The position numbers and the translations under genes are program-made. A stretch of 64,000 nucleotides of DNA from Micrasema longulum (lineage: Eukaryota; Arthropoda; Insecta; Trichoptera; Brachycentridae): positions 1 to 64,000 of the forward strand of contig JAGVSM010002660.1 of NCBI GenBank assembly GCA_022494885.1, written 5' to 3'. The notes beneath the pieces are model-generated. The model was not told where the DNA came from. It searched no databases and worked only from the letters and a program-made list of their open reading frames with translations. Shown here in pieces: positions 27,901-39,900 of the stretch (position 1 is its first letter; every line of letters starts with the position of its first letter).

Positions 27901-30900
27901 TTCTTGTTTATTGTGTAAAAGATTTCCTCGTTTTTGACTGCATTTATTAATAATAATTATTTAAATAGCTGGAGTTATATTCCAAAAGCTCTCGCGGCTG
28001 TAGAAAAAGCGTTTATTTACTTTTATTTTGTATGGAAATACGCGAGATAACAGTGTTTTCTACGGCCGCGAGTGGTTCAGAAAAGCATCGATGTTGTTTT
28101 GACAACACACCCAACTGAGGGTGTTACTTACATTTCTGCGGACGGGTGTTACGTCCTTCGCTGTCCGGTTAGTTTCCTCCGCGTTATGCGCGTCGTCATC
28201 GTGATTATCTTCCTCTGGGTCGCTGCGGTCCGAGCTCGACGGCGACGGGGAGGGGGACCGGGAAGGGTGTGGAGACACGGGACCACCGTGCCCAGTTGGG
28301 TACAGAAGGCTGGACGGGGGATGATAAACCTGTAAAAAGAAACAGGTTAATTGAACATAGTTATACAGAAAGCAGCAGCCATAGAAAAGTGAAACTGAGA
28401 TAATAGATAAAGAGTGAATTATGAAATCTACACAACAGTTGGAATGTTTTCGACTTAATCAAACGATAAACAATGAATACATAAGTTTTTATTTATATTA
28501 CAAACAAGAATCTTAGTATGCATTTGACCAGTTTTAATGATTTTTAAAGTACCATAAGATTTTTAAAGTGCTGTGGGTGTTTTCTGCAAATTGAAAAATG
28601 GCGTTTTAGTGATCGACACCTTTTCAGAAGGTGATAATATAGTTTTTTGTATGAAAGCGGTCTGGCTGTTTTTAGCAGAACATAGAATTGATCTTACTGC
28701 CCCCGATAACATTAATATCTCATTTTTCCAAAATTGTGGACTGGCTGCTTTCTGCATAACTACGTTTAATTGTACCCATTTGTTCATGTACAGATTTTAA
28801 TTTTTGATTTTTTGTTGGGTCCCATGTAAACAAAACTGCCCGTTTTAGACTTCACACATTCATGGCAGTTTTTATAGCATGTCTTAAGCTTCAGATGGCA
28901 GTCTTAAACAATATTTTTTGATACAATTGGTGATGTCAATGAAAATCTAAGCCTCGATGCATGGTAGTCAAATGCGCAAAACAATACATTATAAAATTGT
29001 CTTCTGGTGACTGAAAATTATTTATCAAAGCGAAAATAATTTTCCAGAATTTACGTATTTTAAGTTCACATCAACTCAAAATTTTGCCCTGCATTTCTTC
29101 CATAGATATTGTGCAAAATGTGCCACTGCATTCTAGGAAAAACTCATATATAAATAAGTAAACTTTAAAAAAACATTCAATTTTCTTACTGTTTTAGGGT
29201 CTAATGAAGAAGACAGCGTCATTGGTGTTAAGGATTGAACCACCGCTCCATATACTTCCCCGAGACCATGATGGACTTGACCACCGGCGAGAAAGCCTGC
29301 AATTAAATCAACAGTTAATAAAAATACTCTGCTTTATAGCGTGATTTAGTTGGATCTAAGCGAACTCTTACTTGGAGAGATATCAGAAGATGCCATTTCC
29401 GAAACAAAATCACTTAAGGAAGAATATGACGAACTTGTGCTTTCTCCTCCTTCTGAATCGGAACCACTTTCATCTAAAATGAAAATAATTTTGAAGATTT
29501 GAATTTTTACACGTTTAATTTTAAATATATTTTCAAAGTTGTGTTTCATTCCTTACCAGTAGGTTGGTGCTCTTGTCTTTGAATACATCTTAGAGCCCCG
29601 TTTAGAGAGCTTCCATCGTCCCACACCGGAAACCGAATTGGTTCCAGAGCGTTAGCAAACCATTTGGGTTTATCTCCTATCTGATGCGGATCAAATACTC
29701 CAGTGTGCACCCTCAAGAAAGCCACATTACTAGGAGTTAACGACCATTCTGCCAGAAATTCTACCGCCTAAAAAGTTTCCCATTGTCCTTAATCAAATGA
29801 GTTATCAAAACAAACTATTCGTTGAAATATGATCTTAACTTCGCCACCCTAACGTTTTTAAAAAATCGATTATTTTTTATGTAACTCTATTATTCGGTAA
29901 CTTGATAGCAAAATTTATGTTTTTTTTTATACACCGGTTCAATACTTCAAATATAATGTGAAATGCATAACGATAGAAATAAAAAAAAGTTAACATAATA
30001 TCAACGAATATATATATTCATAAATCGACATAATTTGTAAACTTTACCTGAGTCCTAGAAAACTTGTTCAAAAAATGTGTTGTTCTAGGTCTTGATCTCA
30101 GAAAGCTATTTATTTGGAATGCTACAACTGGTCTTGGATATAATCTGAGAGTTCTGGTATGTTCCGTAAAATTAGCTAGCAAATTCTGAGAATTGAAGAA
30201 TCGCACCTAAAAAAAACAAAAAAAATATAAAATATTTAGTCAACCTGTAAGTATTTAGATGGATGGCAAATCGTTTACTATCCTTATAACTTTGAAAAAT
30301 ACGTTTCACTAGTAGGTACGCACCATGGCTACTCTAGTTGCTACATCCACTGAATCCACATCATTTCCATAGATAAGTGGGTTAAATCCCGAGAATCCCT
30401 GACCCTGGGATATTGACAAGCGACCACCACTAGCCGGTGTTGACGGACCAGACAACGATTGCCGCTGGCCACCGGAAGGACCAGATGTAGAGGGTTTATG
30501 GTCTGTGCTCTGACGATGGGATGGAGATGTATTGGCTGAGGAGTCTGCCGAACTGTAGTGTCGCGCACTTTGGACACTAAAAACATTCAAATATTTAAAT
30601 AACATCAATCAGAAAACCTCCAAACGTTTATTTAAGTTCTGTGTGAGAAATCGAAGTATGATAGAGTTATAATTAATAAAATATAAAGAGTTTGCAAATC
30701 AAAGACAGGTATAATTGATAAAATTAAGAAAGGGTCACTTAGATGATTCGGTTATGCAGAACGAAAGTATAAAAAAGTATATATAATGTATAATAATAAT
30801 AAAAAATCATGCTAAAACAGATATATATATACGTATATGTTAATGGCGAGAATTAATGGTAACATTAGACGAAGATGACCAACAAAGACATTGCGTGATT

Positions 30901-33900
30901 AGATAAACCAAAATCTCATGTCTGGTCATATCGAATGCAGACACAATCGAAAGGCATGTATGGCATAATGTATGAATCTGAAAGAAGCTAGGAACTTATG
31001 TCAGGATAGATGTGTGTGGCGCAATAAGTAAGATATAGAAAAATGTGTTATTACGTGAGTGTTGCTCCTCCAACGTTGTCTCTTTTGGATGGAAGTAAAG
31101 TCGCAGCTCCAACTGGTACCTGATTACTACCATTGGTATTCATATTGCTGAGTGCCTGGTTATGCAAGAGAATACAAAAAATAGTTTGTTAACATCCTAG
31201 CATAGAAAAAGTGCTTTAACTACAGCATACAAATAACTATTTATTAGTGTTTTTAAAACTAAAGAAGAAACACCTACTATAAAATGGTGTACTGACGCTG
31301 GAGGTGAAATGATATTAATCTGACAAACACTTTTTACGTGTTTTTTACAAAAAATATACCCGTTCATTCCACACTGGAATAAATTCCAATATATTTTTTT
31401 CACATACTCGTTAAAATCTGTTGGTCATTTTTTGCCTACTTATGGTTATGCAGGTACATAATTTTTTAAATGCCTTCTTTTAAACTAAGGAAATTGCTTT
31501 AATCTTTAACAATTTTTTTATGTATCGTATGCATAGAATTGAGAATAGTCCAGAAACTGCATACGCAGATCAAACAGAAGGCGACTCAACTACTCGTAAA
31601 TGAGTAGGTTTACGTTTTGACCAATTAGTTTCATTGTAGACGTCGCTCAGTACGAAACTCCCGATTTGAATTCAATTATGCCGTGTTGTGTCCTTTTGAA
31701 GTTTATAAATACTGCTAGGATCTAAAAAAACAGGATGCAATCACATTTCATCTGTCATTTTCAAATGAATGTTTATATAACAAATGCATTACTTAAAAAT
31801 TGAATTATTTTTCCATCTGTCAGATTATCGAAAAAACAAAATGGATATTTCGTTAGTGTTGCCAGGGTAGAATTTGTTTTTACTCTGCTTTGCTCATCTA
31901 ATAAAAGAACTAATGAAAATTAGACCTCGGATTAAACAACGCCGTGGGGGACATTTGTACGACATTATCTTTAAAACATCAAATATTATTTAACATAATA
32001 TAAAAATATCCGTTTTATGTCAAATAAAATTTGTTTTATATTTTATGTTCAAAGTTCATTAATTCAATTACTCTCATTAAATGACCCTTTACTTAACTAC
32101 TCTGTTGTGTCAATCAATGTTTCCGCGTGCACAATAAAATTTTGGAGAAATTAACAGATTACTTTTTTTTTACCTTACATTTGTGTTATGATTTTTTTCT
32201 CCCATCAAGCAACATTACCCGGTGACTTTACGAATACGCGCGGCGAAAGTAAGCCGGAGTGGGGGAATTATTGGACACAGTCCGATGTATTCAAATACGA
32301 TTCTACGCTCCTTCTGGACTATTATTCTTAATTCTATGATCGTATGTAATAAAAATACCCACAGTTAATCATCAAGAAAATATCAAGCAATATTGATTTT
32401 AAATACGGATTTATTGATAGAAAATACCTATTTATAGTCATACATACATGCTAAAATTAAATCACATTCATCAAAGTAAATTTTCATGATCAAAAAACAT
32501 TCCAAGTAAATAAAAAACTCTTCGACCATTGTTAAAAATAAAAGAATAATTAGAAATAATTACAGTCGAGCCAACCTGGTCCATTAATTGCATTGCCTAT
32601 ATTTAAAAGAGAAAATATTTTGTTAACATACTTGCGGTGCAGAGGGATAAAGTAAAAGTAATACAATTGTGAATTTAACCCATTTTTCTGAAACCACGAA
32701 TTATTTCAACAGTAAAATGTCATCACTAGTGTTGGTAAATATGAGTGTCTACCTGATTTCAAGACGTTCCCGTCTCTTTATCAGGACAATGTCCTCATGA
32801 AGTGACTTAGATGAAGTGACGGTTAAATTTTGAAACCGGTAGACGTCGGTCAGTGGTTATTATAAACTAATATTTATTCAATAACTTTAGTTGTACTGTT
32901 CGACCGCAAATTTATTGTTTCAAATATATATTACATTTTTATAGGTCCACAATTTGAAATGAATCACATAAAAAAATATAAATACCAATATCATGAACAT
33001 TAAAAATGGATACCTATTAAATTAGGTATTTGGAAAAAAATATTACATATAAGATGCTTAGAGATCACAATAACGATATTTCTCAAACTGTATTTTATTT
33101 AACAGGAAAGTATAAAAATGATTAAAAAAAAAATTCAAGATGTGTTCTAAAATTCAATAAATGTTTACATACGAATCTTTTAATTTTAACAAATGTAATT
33201 TGGTATGACTTTTCATATATTTCAATTTAAAATATTTATTTGATTATCACAAGACGATTATTATTATTATTAACTTAATTAGTTTGTTCAGAATCGGGGT
33301 AGAAAAATCACATTAACAAAGATGATGTGAGGTGCTCAATAAATAGTATTGTGTGTTAATAAAAAGTTTTTGAATAATATAATTATTTAAAATGTGGAAT
33401 GAAAATGACTATCTACTTTTAGTTAATAATTGATTTTTTTTAATAATGTATTCTATTTTTTACAAAAAAAAATGTAATAAATGTTTAATTTGTAAAAAAG
33501 GATTAATGCCAATTTGTGATGCATCAAATTAAAATACAAATGTGTTTTTACCTGTTTGAGATGGTTTTTCAAAATAGTTCCTTCTGGTTCGGGTAAACTG
33601 GGCAAATCTTGGTCATTTCCAGTCGGGGGGGTTAGTTTATTAGAGTCGAGGTCAATCAGCCAAATATCATCAGGTAATCTAAAAGAGCAGAAAGATTTTC
33701 AAATTTAATTTGGACACGAAGTCACAGTTTTGCTAAAATTGTGGTGCTTAAGTAGTAAATTTATTTTAAAATTTTCAATATCCTGGTTAATATAAATATG
33801 CATATTATGTACATTTTATAAATGACAATTTTTCTAAACAATGATCTCATTCCCTACCATCAAACATTAAACCTGCATTCTACACAAATAATAATATGGG

Positions 33901-36900
33901 AACATTTTAAAAAAATTGCAAAAACAAAGTCCATAAATACAGTTAATCTGACATATGCCAATTAAATTGTAATGATTCTAATTCAATCTGCATTGGAAAA
34001 ACTAAAAGAAACTTTAATATTAGAGTAAAACAAACACTTGAGGTGCCTAAAAAATAAATAAAAAATCTGAATTTGCAAACCACCAGACAGAAAATAATCA
34101 TAATTTCAATATAGACACTGGATTAAAAGTTCTTCACGTTCAAAATAAATTATTCAAATCAGCTAATTTGGAAATCTTAGAAATGAAAAAAGCGATTCAT
34201 AATAAGAAAAAATAATTAATTATCAAATAAACAATATTTCCTTTAGTCCGCTCCTGTCTAGTTTTGAGCGTATCCATCTCACATTACCATCCTTACAAGA
34301 CAAAAAGACTTGATTTATTAGTTCCATACTGATAAAAAAAAGGGTTGAATTCATTAGTTAACTATACCTTGATAAAGAAGCTTGTATAGCTTTGAAACCG
34401 GTCGGTAGAGTTAAAAAAAAGCTGTTAAAAACATAGCTGTTTTTATTTATTTTATTTAAGAATGTCCGTATTCAATGCGGCACCAAAGCTTACAACAGGA
34501 GTAAAAAAAAATTGACACTTTTGATGCGTAGATAAACTTATCGAGGGGTTGAAATAAATCGCAATTACACTTAATTTTGACGTACGTATGTATTTACAGT
34601 AAACTTGATGGTGGGGGATCGGTAATGTATTTTCGTAATCGGTCGAGAGAATTTTATCTTTAACCATGACGTCACACTGAATCTATGTCGTTTTAAGGCG
34701 TAGATATGTGTACCGTGACGCACGCTTCCCCTTGTTTCATATAGATGTACCCCACCCAAAACTTGAAGGGGGGGGATCGGTAGTTTATCTTCGTAATCGC
34801 TCAAGAGAATTTATCATCAACTATACCGTCATGGTCGAGGTATGACGTCTTTACCTCCCCATCATAATCGCGCCCCTGAACATACATCGATACATTTATG
34901 ATCTTACCTAAAGTTCTTTTTGTACATCAAGAAGCTGGCCGGGATTCCAATAACAAACGGTGTTGGGGCGAGTAGAAGCTGCTCCGCGCAGCTCATACAA
35001 GTCGGGAGAAGAGGGATAACGGGGAACATATACTCCAGTGGGTAAATCATGGTCACAAATGCCATTACTGACATAGACAGAGCATTGTAATCCCGAGATT
35101 GTAGAACCAATTTATTTTCCAGCAGGATCAAAGTTAACACTTTCAAACAGGTTTCCACTCCTAGAAAAAAAAACATTTTTTCATATATATGGAAGTCGTT
35201 TCCAACAACGCGTTTGGATATCTTAACCTTTCCGGGCCTAAACGAGGTATGTAGAGTCCCCCAGGTAGCATATTTTTTCAATATATTTTTTGGTAATCAT
35301 CATATTGATTCCATTTATTGCATAATCCTGTCTTATTGTACTAGGAATGTATGAAAATTATTAAAACATTTTTCTACCTAATTCTTTCGGATTTGTCTTT
35401 GCTTTCCCCGTTCAAACAGTAAACATTACAATTTATTGCTTAACAGTTTAATAATCTTTGATGTATTGGTCAGTTAGCACGTTTTTTTTTATTTGAGCGA
35501 TATTTGCATAGTGTACAGTGAATATGTTATGAATAAGTTATTAATTTTTCGTATTTTTTTCTGTGTCCTCTTGTTCTCTTCATTTGGAAAAAAACGGACA
35601 CAACTTATGTTAACACTGAGTGTTTGAAAACTTTTTTGGATTTAAATTTTGTTGCAAAAACGGTTATCATAGTCACAAAATCCTTACCTAATAATTCTAG
35701 TGGCAAATGCAGCGGAAAATCAACCAAGGAGAATCGCGTGTGGTCAGGTAACGCAAAGGTTAACGGGTCGTGGACAGTCGGAGACAATACTTCTACCTCT
35801 ATTCTTGTCTTCCCGGGAATAGGCACAGGTGCGGACAGTAGCCTCAGAATCCACGTCTCTATTTCTCTAACATCATGAATTACAATGCTCGGGGTGTTGT
35901 CATATGACTGTCCGGTTAACACTGACCAAACGGTATCCCTGAAAACAAAACATTTTTTTTTTTTAATTCTTACGAACGAAACAAAAAACAATAATATTGG
36001 GAAGTTTTTCATTTCTCAACGCGATTGTTTATCGTTTTAGGGATTCCAATTACAATATATCATTGATTACAATATATCTATCGGAATTATTATATTTTTT
36101 AATGTAGCCACACTGTAACCTGTTGCGTGGTAACCCCAATATTAAACGTCATCATTTAAAATAATTACGTTTTGCGACGTGTATAATCTCATAGTTGGCA
36201 TATTATTTAAAAATTTAAAAATTATTTCTGATTATCTTTTTTGCATTGTATTCTTTGAAATTTAATTATTTAATACATTTACCTTTTTTTCTAGATTGTG
36301 ATTCTATGTCATTATAATTTGATCTAATTAATTTTACTATGTATTTTTATTGTTATTCATTGTGGCTTGACACGGGCATAGCCTAAAAAGCCTTAATAAG
36401 TTCATAAATATTTAATTTTGTAATTTTAAATGAATAAATAAATAAATTATTTGGCACCATTGAATTATTATATTAATTAAAATGTAAGTTAAGTAAAATA
36501 AATTTATTTTATAAAGTTGTCATTGTGCAATTTATCATGCACTCTATCGCGGTCACGTGGTCTGGCCACATTACCGCGATAAATTCATCATGTTCTATCC
36601 TGCGGTGCTATTCTAAACGTGTTTTCTGCGAGAGCGTTTGGAATAGCACCCCTGATCGGTCAAGTTGTTTAAGAACTTTTGATTCACGCCGATAAACATA
36701 TGTAATTGAGCTGCAGGGGTTATGAAATAATGGCGTGAAAAAAACACATTATGAGGTTTTTGGTAATCGAATTCCGTACCTCATGCATGGTATGCAAATG
36801 TATTAACCTCTAGACCACGAGGCAGAACAAATATATTCTTAAAATTAAACAAAATTATTTGGTAAGATATTTTTTTGGAATGGTATTTTCAGAATCTACA

Positions 36901-39900
36901 AAAAGAAACAGCAAAAGTTTCATTATAAAACCTTTGTTCATTATTTATTTTATTTAGTTTCATTTTTAACTCACAGTTTTTAATAACTTTTTTGTTCCCT
37001 TTCCCCTACAATAATAACTATTACAACCCCGGTCCAAGAAATATTAAAAAGACACAAACTATTGAAAGACTACACCCCAATATATGCATAATTTATTTCG
37101 AATATCATATTATACATAAGTAAATACTAGTAACTGATTTTCTATAAATGCATAATTTATTCTGAATATCATAATAAACATAAGTAAAGACTATTTACTG
37201 ATTTTCTATAAATGCAGTTTATGAATTTCAGCTATTTTTATAATATTTATTAAAAAAAACATATATGTTTACCTTCCAGTTTGTTTTGAAGCACCCACTC
37301 TCTTAGGACTAGAGGATTCATTACAAGCATCTATTAACTTCTTTAATATAAAAAGGCACTCACGAAATATTGAAAAAAATGGGTGGTGGGATAAAAGGCA
37401 AAGTGATGTCAGGGAATGATTTCGAATTCTCTGAAATAAAAAAAATACATTAAAAAATTGACATATTCTGAGAACAAAACATCAAAATTCTCATTACAAT
37501 TTTTTAACGATACAATATTTACTTTATATAACATAACTGTGACCCAACATAATGCACAGGTTAAATTCTAGAAACTTTTAAAATTTAGTTCAACGGACAG
37601 GCATGAGAATAAATAATAAGGAATATTTCAGGTTTATAAATGTTTTATGTAACTATTTTTAACTTATTGTGAAAAATTTTAACAACCTTATTTGAAAATA
37701 CTAATAAACAATCAAAAAACACATTACGAAATTTAAAAAAAAAATGTACTTAATAAACACACTGATATATAGGGTGGCGGATAAATAAAATAACTTATAG
37801 AAAGCACAAAAATACTTACTCAAAAATTCTAACTTATTTCTCTAAAAATGAACAACCGTGAAAATAGTTTTTGAGTATAAAAATTATATATATTAGTAAT
37901 CATAAAATGACTAGGAGCCAGTTGCACCACAAAAAATTAAGTTGAAAAAAAATAATGTGAGGTAAAAAAATTATGACGTTTTTGTCGAAATGAGCAAAAT
38001 ATGTGGTTTTATCTTCATTTTGTCATACATCCCATTTTTGCCTATTTTTATTAAATCGCAACAAATATTTAAAGTTCAATTAAATTATTCTAAGTTATTA
38101 ATTGTGTCATTTTCTTTTCACATTTTTGATGACACCAATTTTTCCCATTTTGACGAAAACGCAACAAATTTAACGTCTTTAGGTGCGGCTTATTATATAT
38201 TTATAAAATATATATTAAAATCTATAATTGATAAAATAAGGAAGAAATTAACAAAGTTAATACGTTTTTATACAAGTTTAAACATTATAAACCGGCACAA
38301 TACAAATAATCATAATGTTTGAATTTAATTTAAACTAAAAAAAATAGCGTGTGATATTATTTTGTATGGTTCAAAATGTAATTTTTATAGATGTGGTTTC
38401 TACCAACCTGTCTTTTTCTGGAAGCTCTCGGGCTGGGCGAATGGCTTCCTCCACTCTCCGAATCGGGAGCCGGAGTGATCCCCAATCTCGGGGCCCCCGA
38501 AATAAGCTGCCCGGGGGTATCCGAGCCCCTTCGGCCTGGCCCACTAAAACATTCCCGATCCGAATCGCTAGGCGCCACATTGCTACTCCTATAGTCACTA
38601 AAACAAATAGGAATCCAATCCAATGAGAGACAGATCCAACAAGTAAACAATCGATAGATCGATACATGTTGTGACCTATCACAAGAACTTAAAAATATAC
38701 AAGTTTTATAATAAACATTCGTAAAAGATATACTGAAGTCCTATTCCAAGTACACGAGTTTTTTTGAATTTCGAAAAGGTATTACGCATATTAATATTTT
38801 AAATAAATATATTATTATATTAAAAATTTGTCTTAAAAATATGCGTGTTTTAACGAGAAAATGTAATATGATAGTCATAATTGGTATTTTGTGTTTCATA
38901 CGTTTTTGTTGTTTTGTAAATTTAAAAAAAAAAAAAAAAAAAAAAACCTATATCCCAGGAAGCCCAATTACAATAGTGACTGACAGCACAGAACAGGGGT
39001 TCAGAAATATCACATTTAGTTTTTTGCGGTCTCACCGGGATTCGAACTTGAAAACTTCCGTGCGTGACGCAAGCCTCTTAGCCATTACACCATGGAGACC
39101 GTCTTTGTGACTTTGTTTTTATAGTGTAAAATAATAACATCTTTTCTAACCTTGAAAATGCTGAATCTGAGCTCTTTTCCATACTTTTTCGCCACGATTC
39201 CCTTCGAAATGTTGAAGACTTATCTCCCCGGTGAGTTCCCACTCCAATACTACCGCCGGTTTTTTCAATTGGCCGATAAAAGTTCACACATATTCCATAT
39301 CTCGTTTTCCCTGAAATAAGAACACATTTTACATTAAGCGTAATCGGTCCGTATTTGATTTAAACTGCATTATTTTAGCTATTGTTACAGTAACTGAAAA
39401 TGGCAGATATTTTACTAATAACTTTAGAATTTTTACGTGCGTTTGGATTATCGTGGCGTTCGATCAATGATTTCTATATTTATATAAATACCTCCATATT
39501 ATCAAAAACCATAAAAATCCTAAACTTTTATGAAAATATTCAGATGTGATTTGATAATACTTTCGGGCCAGTTTTGATACTTGTGTTATTAGATACTTGT
39601 CCGTCCAGATTATTTATTAGAATAAAATATTGTTTAAATACAGAAAACACTCAAATCAACGTGCCCATGACTTTTTTTGATACTGAAGGATGCATTAGAA
39701 TTTTGATACTTTGTGGCTGGGTTTTAATTTTATTGGAACATGGATGTACCTACAATATTGTGCACGCTAATCGCGGAAGAACTATGCTCGCTCTCTAACT
39801 ATAGTATGATAATCCGGTCAAAGATCAATCAAGTGTTTTTGCTAAAGTTTACATTCTACCAAATACATAATACGTGTCATTAGTTTACATATTTACCTGA

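Noticed and set aside
30341..30586. 81-codon alternative minus frame over MADD exon 11
   Set aside because: Out of register with the conserved [18 protein letters not shown] frame.
11923..32104. LTR retrotransposon bounded by the two ~450-bp repeats
   Set aside because: The space between holds 19 MADD coding exons, no gag-pol, and the repeats lack TG/CA ends.
38351..38626. Frames overlapping MADD exon 4 in three other registers
   Set aside because: Exon 4 in its own frame joins both neighbours; the others are shadows.
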